Positions 50,779-59,800 of a stretch of DNA of 64,000 bases are shown piece by piece. Position 1 is the stretch's first letter. The number at the start of each line of letters is the position of its first letter. The notes below the pieces were generated by a model, which was not told where the DNA came from, ran no database searches, and worked only from the letters and a program-made list of their open reading frames with translations. The stretch comes from Rugalucina vietnamica (lineage: Eukaryota; Mollusca; Bivalvia; Lucinida; Lucinidae): contig OZ024875.1 of NCBI GenBank assembly GCA_964017185.1, positions 29,459,456 through 29,523,455 on the forward strand, given 5' to 3'. The translations under genes and the position numbers were made by a program.

Positions 50779-53671
50779 AAATATCTTTATAGATCAGCTC
50801 ATATTTCTGTATTCTAGAGGGATCCAGAGGACTTCTGACAACTACTTTTCCCTTCATGGCACCTCGGAATACAACTTCTACCACATCTATAAAGTCTTGT
50901 TTGGTTTTAAATGTTCCAATAAACTTGGTGTGATCTGGTGTTCTGAAAAAGAAGTGTAAATCTTTGTTGAGTATCAAAGCAAATAATTATATTGCTATAA
51001 TAATAATAATGATAATAATAATAATAATAATCACAATGCCTTTATTTGAGCCGCCTCGTGGGAAAACCAACAATGTGGTTTTTGAACAGATCCTACACAA
51101 ACCGGGCTGTACAAGCACAGAAGATGGCTAGAGACTGGAAATTTTGGAAAGAAGAGGAATTGTACTATCCGTGTAGCGAAAACAAAGGCGCTAATCAGCT
51201 TCGCGGTTACCGCGAAGCTGATCTGCGCCTTTGTTTTCGCCTATGCAGGTTGTTGGTTTTCCCATGGGGCGGCTCATATATTGCTATAATAATAATAATG
51301 ATAATAATGAAAATAATAATAAATCACAATGCCTTATTTAAAGAGGAGGCTCAGTTGGACAAGTGCAATCTTCCCTGATGTCCTCTATCAAAACCTGAGC
51401 AGTATTATTGCTGAGTTTTTTTATTCTTATTTTACGTTGAGGCTAAACTTTTTCATCAACAATGTTTCAGTCGACCTTTACACCTGGACCTCTTTATAAC
51501 ACGATTCGATACAACACTGTTTTGGATATAACACTGTTGGACCCCAGTTTGAATATTTTTGCTATACATGTATGTCTATACATTTTACTCTTATTATAAC
51601 ATGGATTGTATACCTAACACAGAAATTGGCTTGGACCAGTGTTATAAAGAGGTTGAGGTGAATATAGAATGCCCTCCGGCCTCCTCAAGCACATGGTATA
51701 GCTGCATGCCACTGGCAGCTCCCCTCAGATTATTGGGCACTGGAGATTCTGATTATGTATTGTTTTCTGTTTTAGTTTGCTCTGACTGGAAAGATACTTT
51801 ACTTCACACTTGAAAAACCAACTTTAAAAAAAAAACATGCACCTATGCACTGTGCTTAAAGAATTATTCTAACACGACATTAATCGTCTTTCCCATTGAA
51901 CCTAATGGAAACGTCACCGTTTGCAAATATACAATAATCCACTGTAAACAAAATTACATGCGTAAGGTAGCGGTTTTGTGACATCACACATAAACATTCA
52001 TGTCCCCTGCGAATTAGTCCACTGGAAAACGTTTTAAAATGTACGCATATATTTATTAGTCGTGTTAGAATCGAACTAATTTTACTTTACGGTGAATTAT
52101 CTTTGATTAACGCGTGATGTTGTCAGGCAGATGCTATATTTAATTCACTCCGGCTGCGCCATCATGAATTAATACATCGCAATCTGCCCTCCAACATCCA
52201 GCATTAATCACGATATTTCACCGTAAATTAGAATTATTTCTTAAATACAGTAACTAAAAATAATCGGTAAAACTTTGAAGAAAAAAACTCAATTTCTCCG
52301 ACTTACCCCCAGTCTACCTTCATGTGTTGAGCATTGAAGAAGAAGATTGTGGCTGGGATGAGGGTGATGTCGAAGTATCTAGTGTAGACTGGGACACTGT
52401 CAACATCGACACAGAAAATCTTTGCCATTTTCCCAAGCTCATCAATGGCCTTGGACAACTGAAAATAATATACCATATATATATTGAAGGTAATGTCCTG
52501 AAATTTTGACTGAATTTCATTTACAGATCATATTAATAAAAGCAGGTTAACATTTCTGGCTGACTTAATTAGTCAATAGATATTTTGGTTTACCATCACT
52601 TTTCACATTGTTTCCAAAAAAAAAAAGAAAAAAAAAAAAAAGAAAAAAAAAAAAAAATATATTTATTATCACGACTTAATGATTTTTAGATGCTAATAAA
52701 ACCATAGAGACAGATATCCCCTGTGCAGGTTAAAGGTCCTTACACAGGTTCTAACCTCATGCATGTAGGCTCATCCTGCAAACACAACACAGTGTTCAAT
52801 GTACACCTCACAAGAATAATCAGAAATTGATTGATGGGAGTAACAAGAAAACAAAACATAATCTGCCAAAAATGTTTACAGATTCCTACCTTAATTTCTT
52901 AATACAATTCCGTAAGTTATCACAGCAATTATGAGCACCTAATAATTCACATCGTGCAAATGACTGATGGCAACATTGTGACCAGATCATAATTTTATTT
53001 ATCAAAAATAGGGAGTGAGGTGGCATACTGGTAGAGCATCGGACTCTGAATTGAGAGGTCTTGAGTTTGATCTGAATCTGAAACTACATTTATAGGCCTC
53101 TATACTAGTTGATGGAAGCTGAAATGCCTTAATTGGAGTGACTATTTCTACAACGCCTAGTCTTTGGGATAAGGTCATCTGTAGGTATTCTGGCTTTACC
53201 CTTCAGACCTTTGTATAGCAATATAAGTCGAGTATCAGTCCTCCTCTGAATCTGAATAGATTACTAGTAACAATCCCCACAGGTGGCACCGTGTTGTGTC
53301 CTTGAGCAAGACACATTAACTCACTACAGTATTGGTTAAACCCAGGAAGCATTGGCTCCGTTCCGACATGACTGAAAAATTGTTGACTGGGACTTTAAGC
53401 CTCAACACAAACAAATTATGTATCAAAACCTGATAAACCACTTTCATGTTTGGTTAGGGGATAAGAGTTGGGGCCCTGTGTAAAGTGAAACTGAAAGTAG
53501 AGTCACGAAAACTAATGACATTAGGATTTTCATACTAACTATGTGATCCAACTGCATGCAGACATTATCATCATCTCTACCAAATCTCAGCACCAATACC
53601 AAATCTTCTGTTGACTTGATAGCTTCGTCAACTTCTGATTTATTCGTCAATTTTGGCAATAAATAGCTCAT
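50777..53671 (-). CDS. TXNL4B: Thioredoxin-like protein 4B (Dim1-like protein), three exons
   Basis: Nuclear thioredoxin-fold protein related to the U5 snRNP protein Dim1 and linked to pre-mRNA splicing. Coding exons on the minus strand: 53540-53671, 52307-52458 and 50777-50942, in phase with GT-AG borders, giving 149 residues, the length of human TXNL4B. It starts [18 protein letters not shown] and contains [13 protein letters not shown], where Dim1 proteins lack the thioredoxin CXXC. The middle has [20 protein letters not shown] and [18 protein letters not shown]. It ends [16 protein letters not shown] and [16 protein letters not shown] and PDHTKF favour TXNL4B over TXNL4A. The stop codon is shared with a MITE. 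Confidence 0.94.
51048..51275. mobile_element. Hairpin MITE copy c12, TXNL4B intron 2
   Basis: Preceded by ATTT and followed by ATAT. It is bracketed by a direct repeat of about 60 bp containing an ATA/ATG microsatellite and ATCACAATGCC (50987-51043 and 51278-51336). Confidence 0.85.
51342..52306. other. TXNL4B intron 2, no recognised feature
   Basis: AT-rich intronic sequence between MITE c12 and exon 2. No further feature found. Confidence 0.4.
52717..52863 (+). repeat. Dispersed repeat, copy 2 (first copy 22406-22563)
   Basis: Same order of blocks as the first copy, diverged. In TXNL4B intron 1. Confidence 0.6.
53011..53415 (+). mobile_element. tRNA-derived SINE (family 2) interrupted by a LINE fragment
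   Basis: Head with TGGCATACTGGTAGAGC (53031), tail with GCATTGGCTCCGTTCCGACA and GTTGACTGGGACTTTAAGCC. Between about 53122 and 53275 lies a minus-strand LINE piece translating to [20 protein letters not shown], ending with the LINE's ATTCAGATTCAG tail. Confidence 0.7.
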
Positions 53672-53806
53672 GATCTGTCAAATGGAAAATATGACGAACA
53701 AAACTGAAGTATTCCGTGTGAAAAGATTTTGGTTTCCAGCTTTCACGCGCGATTACATTAGTCTGTCGCTAGGAAACGGAAACCAATGTTTCATAAACAT
53801 GGCAAG
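53672..53806. promoter_or_regulatory. Bidirectional promoter of TXNL4B and the TBC1D30-like gene
   Basis: Only 135 bp separate the two start codons. No TATA box. GTCGCTAGGAAAC at 53765-53777 (complement GTTTCCTAGCGAC) resembles an RFX X-box, with one half fully matching and one mismatch in the other. Promoter activity is inferred from gene layout. Confidence 0.55.
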
Positions 53807-56800
53807 ATGGCGGAGGAAGAAGATTGTAACATCGGTGAAGATAAAATTCACGTAAAACCTCGGCATACTGTTCCAAGCATGGAATACAGCTATGCAAGTG
53901 GAAACCAAAGCCCTTACTCTTCCAGTCCAGCGAATTTCTGGCGTGAACATCAACCATTAAGCCAGAGTAGTTCCATAGAATCCTACCAGAATGAGGTTTT
54001 TGACACAGAAAATTCAGAACACAACAGAAGGTAAAATTGTACAGAATTTTTTATTGGATGGGTGGCTTGATTCGGCTTGTATTGGGAAGTTCACAGGTTC
54101 GACAACGTACTGTGTAATGGTAATAATGTCACCACATGTTATTTTCAGTGGAGCAAAATTAACTGGGTTGGGCGGAATGTGCGCCAACGGAAACCATCAT
54201 GCTCATGACTGGTGTCAAGTCATAAGTTTTAAGATCAGTTACGCCCCAGGTGCTGTAGCCTACATTGACATTTTACCTGTTTTATCAGCGGCGGACCCAG
54301 GATTTCTGGAAGGGGGGTTCATATCCATTAAGAGGGGATTCGTTTTCAACATTTTATCTGATTATTCATAAATTTCCCCATGCCATGAAATTGAAACCAT
54401 TTGGTCCCAGAGGGGGGTTCAAGCGAACCACCGGAACCCCCTATAAATCTGCCACTGCTTATCTAAAATGCCTGGATTTCAGAGAAAAGAACGTGATTGG
54501 AAATAGAGACCAATCAATGCATTCATTTTTTAGTTAGAAAGGTTCAAAATATTATTGAGTAGTGATTTGGGGTCAAACTCTCAAATGTGAGATACTGTAT
54601 TCCTACCCTATTGGCATTGGGTTATGCAATGCCCTTGAGCAATATCCAGAAAGCTATTGTGATGGCATAGCCTCCCTTGGAAAAATACGTCGGTTCAACA
54701 TATTAGCGGTATATTGAGTGCTTGTAATATGCAAATTTCAAACTCGAAACTTTGTGAATCTAGTAAGTGTAAGTCTGTTGAGTATATAGCACAGTAAACC
54801 ACCCTTGGTGGATGAGCATGCTTTTCCATCGACAGGGTTTGCTGTGGCTTGGCTCGGCTGTTCGTTACACTATGGTCCTGTCCCAACATGACTCAAAATT
54901 TGTTGACTCATTGAGACGTTAAACCACAAATCAAACAATCAAAGGCTACATGCAACTTAAAATAGCTGGTTTGATAACTTCTCGATTAAATCTTATTAAA
55001 CAGGCATAGTGGTGTTAGATTAACTGACTTTCACATTTTCAGTCTGACAAGTGCGCTGTTTAAGATTGTGCTGTTCTTGAATTTTTTTTAAACTATAATT
55101 GACATTTGTATGACTTGATTTGTCATTTAATTGCTGCTTTTACACCAAATCATTGTTATATGCCCAGTTATGAAATCAGTGTTATCTGACATGTACTTAC
55201 TTTGTGTCTTCTCTGTGCTTTTTTAATACTGAGTATTAAAAAAGCACAAAGAATTAATACTCAGTGTACTTTAGATAACATATAGAAAAACTGCTGCTAA
55301 AACCCCATTTTTCAAGTAAGACTTCTATTAGGAAAGGCAATTCAGAATTGTTATTAAATAATGTGACGAATATCCATTTTAAAAACCGCAGTTTGTGTTG
55401 AAATTTCTTTAAAAGTTCTAAGTTTGATATTCGCCATGTAAAAACGCCTAACTCTGACAGTTTTCCCGATTAAAATTGACGTATCCACTGTTTTACAAGG
55501 TGATCGCTTTCGCACCTGATTCACCTACTTAGTTTTCTAGAATGGACTTTCCCGTTATAATGGAACAACCCCGATATTGCACGTGACTGGATGGGTATAA
55601 AAGGAGCAAGCGAGGCAGTGATAGTCATTATTGTGAAAGAAGTCGGACGGTTTAGATCGAAGAGAGAGAGAGAGACTGCAGGCAGTTGATGAGGCTTCGT
55701 GGCACGGAGCTCAGGCTTTGGGATAAGGAGAGATCATTGCGATAGCTCTTATCCTCTAGTGTTGAACCTCTTAGTGCTGAACGAACATTTGAGACTCTTT
55801 GGCCGCAGAGATCAGTGCGATAGCTGGGCCTTGGTCACAGGGATCATTGCGATAGCTGGACCAATATGGAGTCTCAAATAGAAGTTCCTGGGAAGCCAGT
55901 GATTTAGGTTATAGTGGGATAGCCAACGAAACCATAGGGGTTTCAAGCCTGTCAGTGTTGAGCAAATGGCGTTTTGAATTATGAGTTCCTGGACGTGGAT
56001 TGTGTTTGAAACCATCCAGTCACATATCAAGTATTGTGATAGAACTATTATCCAGCATAGTCAGACAGTAACCTATTTCTAAAACGACGTGTATGAACCA
56101 CACCAAGACCTAGGGCGAGGGTTGGGATCCCATAAAACCGGTTTAAGCCCCCTAGTAATTGTATTACTAACCGTTCCAAGGCGGTGCTCTTGGTGTGGCT
56201 CATCTCGTTCACCATCAGTATAGTCGTTTAAATAGCATCTATCTCGGTACGTTTTCAAGCATTAAAGCTTTCTTAGTTTAAGATATACAGAAGTACACAG
56301 CTCGGTCCTAAAAACGTTACATTTGGTGGCAGCGGTGGGATCATGCTTTTCCATCGACGGGGTTTGCTGTGGCTCGGCTCGGCCGCTCGTTACATTTGGT
56401 GGCACGGGTGGGGTAATGACAACTGCCAGACCGGAGTTGCCTTATCCATGCATATTCAAAATCAAATTATTTGAACTATTGGGGAACCTTTTGCTTCTAA
56501 TTCTTTAGGTATAAGAACCTAGTTGGAGACATAAATATATAAAACAAAATTCGGGACGAATTTTCTTGAAGGGGAGATAGTGTGACGAATATCCATTTTA
56601 AAAACCGCAGTTTGTGTTGAAATTTCTTTAAAAGTTCTAAGTTTGATATTCGCCATGTAAAAACGCCTAACTCTGACAGTTTTCCCGATTAAAATTGACG
56701 TATCCACTGTTTTACAAGGTGATCGCTTTCGCACCTGATTCACCTACTTAGTTTTCTAGAATGGACTTTCCCGTTATAATGGAACAACCCCGATATTGCA

Positions 56801-59800
56801 CGTGACTGGATGGGTATAAAAGGAGCAAGCGAGGCAGTGATAGTCATTATTGTGAAAGAAGTCGGACGGTTTAGATCGAAGAGAGAGAGAGAGACTGCAG
56901 GCAGTTGATGAGGCTTCGTGGCACGGAGCTCAGGCTTTGGGATAAGGAGAGATCATTGCGATAGCTCTTATCCTCTAGTGTTGAACCTCTTAGTGCTGAA
57001 CGAACATTTGAGACTCTTTGGCCGCAGAGATCAGTGCGATAGCTGGGCCTTGGTCACAGGGATCATTGCGATAGCTGGACCAATATGGAGTCTCAAATAG
57101 AAGTTCCTGGGAAGCCAGTGATTTAGGTTATAGTGGGATAGCCAACGAAACCATAGGGGTTTCAAGCCTGTCAGTGTTGAGCAAATGGCGTTTTGAATTA
57201 TGAGTTCCTGGACGTGGATTGTGTTTGAAACCATCCAGTCACATATCAAGTATTGTGATAGAACTATTATCCAGCATAGTCAGACAGTAACCTATTTCTA
57301 AAACGACGTGTATGAACCACACCAAGACCTAGGGCGAGGGTTGGGATCCCATAAAACCGGTTTAAGCCCCCTAGTAATTGTATTACTAACCGTTCCAAGG
57401 CGGTGCTCTTGGTGTGGCTCATCTCGTTCACCATCAGTATAGTCGTTTAAATAGCATCTATCTCGGTACGTTTTCAAGCATTAAAGCTTTCTTAGTTTAA
57501 GATATACAGAAGTACACAGCTCGGTCCTAAAAACGTTACATTTGGTGGCAGCGGTGGGAGCATGCTTTTCCATCGACGGGGTTTGCTGTGGCTCGGCTCG
57601 GCCGCTCGTTACAATAATTTCTTTCTCACCTGCGAGTGTGTGTCATTATTCTCCAGACCTCGACTTGAAAGTCAGTCCTCCATTGTTGATGGCTTACTCT
57701 TTGAAATCTACGACCGATGGCATGACACCCGGCTAGACAGTTTTGACAGCGACACCTTCACAGAATGCTCCAGTACGTCAGAGTTCATGCATGGCAGGCG
57801 AAGCTCGTACATCCGTGGTGTTACGCTGGGTGGTCTTCAGCTGAACAATCTCCACAAAGGTCTTCTGGAAGAACAAAGTAAGTTGAAAAAAAAAAACCTG
57901 AATAATAGGTCTATTTAATTTTTGTGGCTCAGTCATTGGTATAAAATAAAATATAATAATTAATTGCCTTTATCCAAAATTTAAAGCCTCATAACTAGCC
58001 TGTCTAGCTAAATTGACTGGTTAATTATGTCTTGATGTAAAAAAGAAGAAGCTCAACAAAGATTTTCTGGTGATGTACTGGTTGTTGTTATTCAGCATCC
58101 TTTATTATTCTACACTTCACTGACTCCAGTATTATAATCATGTGCAGGGAACTGAGGGACTAAATGCTATTATATAAGCATTTACATGTAATTCTTCTTT
58201 ATGCATTCACGCTGCCAAAAACTTGAATTGAACTGTATGGGCCTTTCCTACAAAATTGAATTCAGGGGTCTTTTGTGACTGGGCTTCTGTTAGTTGATTC
58301 CCTATTATCTATGTCACTTGAAAAAATGTAGCTGCTATATATAGGCCACTATTGTTTTAAAGTTAAACCAATAATTAATCAAGCAAATAGAGCAACAGCT
58401 TGTATTTGAGCCTATTATATGTGAGAAAACCAACAATTTGGATTCCGACCAGGTCCGACATAAACCGGGCTCCACGGAAGTCTGAATCTGAATCTGAATA
58501 GTTTACTGGTGACACGCCAAATGACATTATTTCACCAGGGGGTTCGGATGGGGGAGAAATTAGTCCCTTGAACGCACGAGTGTAGCGAACTTGGACACAC
58601 AGTCATCAGACATTTCAGCAGAGGAGATAAGTGAATCAGGGAGGTCATTCCAGTCCCTGATAGTCTGTGGAAAGAAACTACTTTTGTACGCTTCTTTGCT
58701 AGCTGAAGGTATCTGAAAAGCCAAAGAGTGTTGATTTCTACAACGCCTATTCTTTGGGATAAGGTCAACGTTTTCCAGTACAGTGCCCTCAAGGGTGTAG
58801 TTAGCCTGTATCTTACTAGACCGTTTATTTGTCAGCTGCATCATGTTGCATTTGACGGGTTGAAATCTCATTCCCCATTTCCTAGCCCAACTGCCTAAAC
58901 GATCAATGTCTCTCTGAAGTTTCAATGTATCCTCTTCATTCTTGATTTCACGATAGCAAACACAATCATCAGCAAAGAGTCTTATTTCAGACTCAATGTC
59001 TGCTGAGATGTCATTTATATACAAGGAAAACAGCAAGGGGCCGAGAACGGTGCCCCACATCATTGAAAATTTGTTTGTTTGTTTGTATTGAGGTTTAACG
59101 TCCCAGTCAACAAATTTTCAGTCATGTCGGGATGGAGCCATCGCTTCATAGGTTTTAACCAGTACTCTGGGGAGTGAATGTGTCTTCCTTGTGGGGATAC
59201 CGTGTTGAGGGACACCCGACACAACTGGAGCCCAATCTGATTTAATACCATTAACCACTACCCTTTGTTGTCGGAAACAAAGGAAAGCATTTATCCAATT
59301 CAGTGTTGTTCCACCTATTCCATAGCTAAACAATTTGCTTTTAAGGAGTTCATGGGGAGGAGTATCAAAAGCCTTTTCAAAATCGAGTATAAAAGTGTCG
59401 ACCTGGCCTTTTTTGTCTAAGATTTTGGCCCAGTCATTTATCACTGTAGTCAACTGAGTTTCACAGCTATGCCATTTCCTAAATGCGTGTTGCCTGTCCG
59501 ACAAGAGTTCATGTTCATCAAGATGGGCCATAATATTTGAGCATACAATATGTTCAAGAAGCTTTCAAGGAATGCATGTCAAAGAAACAGGGCGGTAATT
59601 GCGGGCAAGTGACCTGTCGCCCTTCTTAAACAGGGGGCAAATATTAGCAAGAGACCATTCTTTAGGAATTTCACCTGTATCAATTGACTGCTGGAAGAGA
59701 TGGGCGAATACCGGCCCTAATTCCACAGCCAGTTCCTTTAGGACTCTGGGATGAAGTTCATCAGGCCCTAAGGCTTTAGACGGGTTTAGACCTTTGAGAA

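Noticed and set aside
55699..57249. Identical 60- and 72-residue open frames occurring twice, considered as a gene duplication
   Set aside because: They lie inside the paired LTRs and are duplicated because LTRs are; no domain is recognisable.
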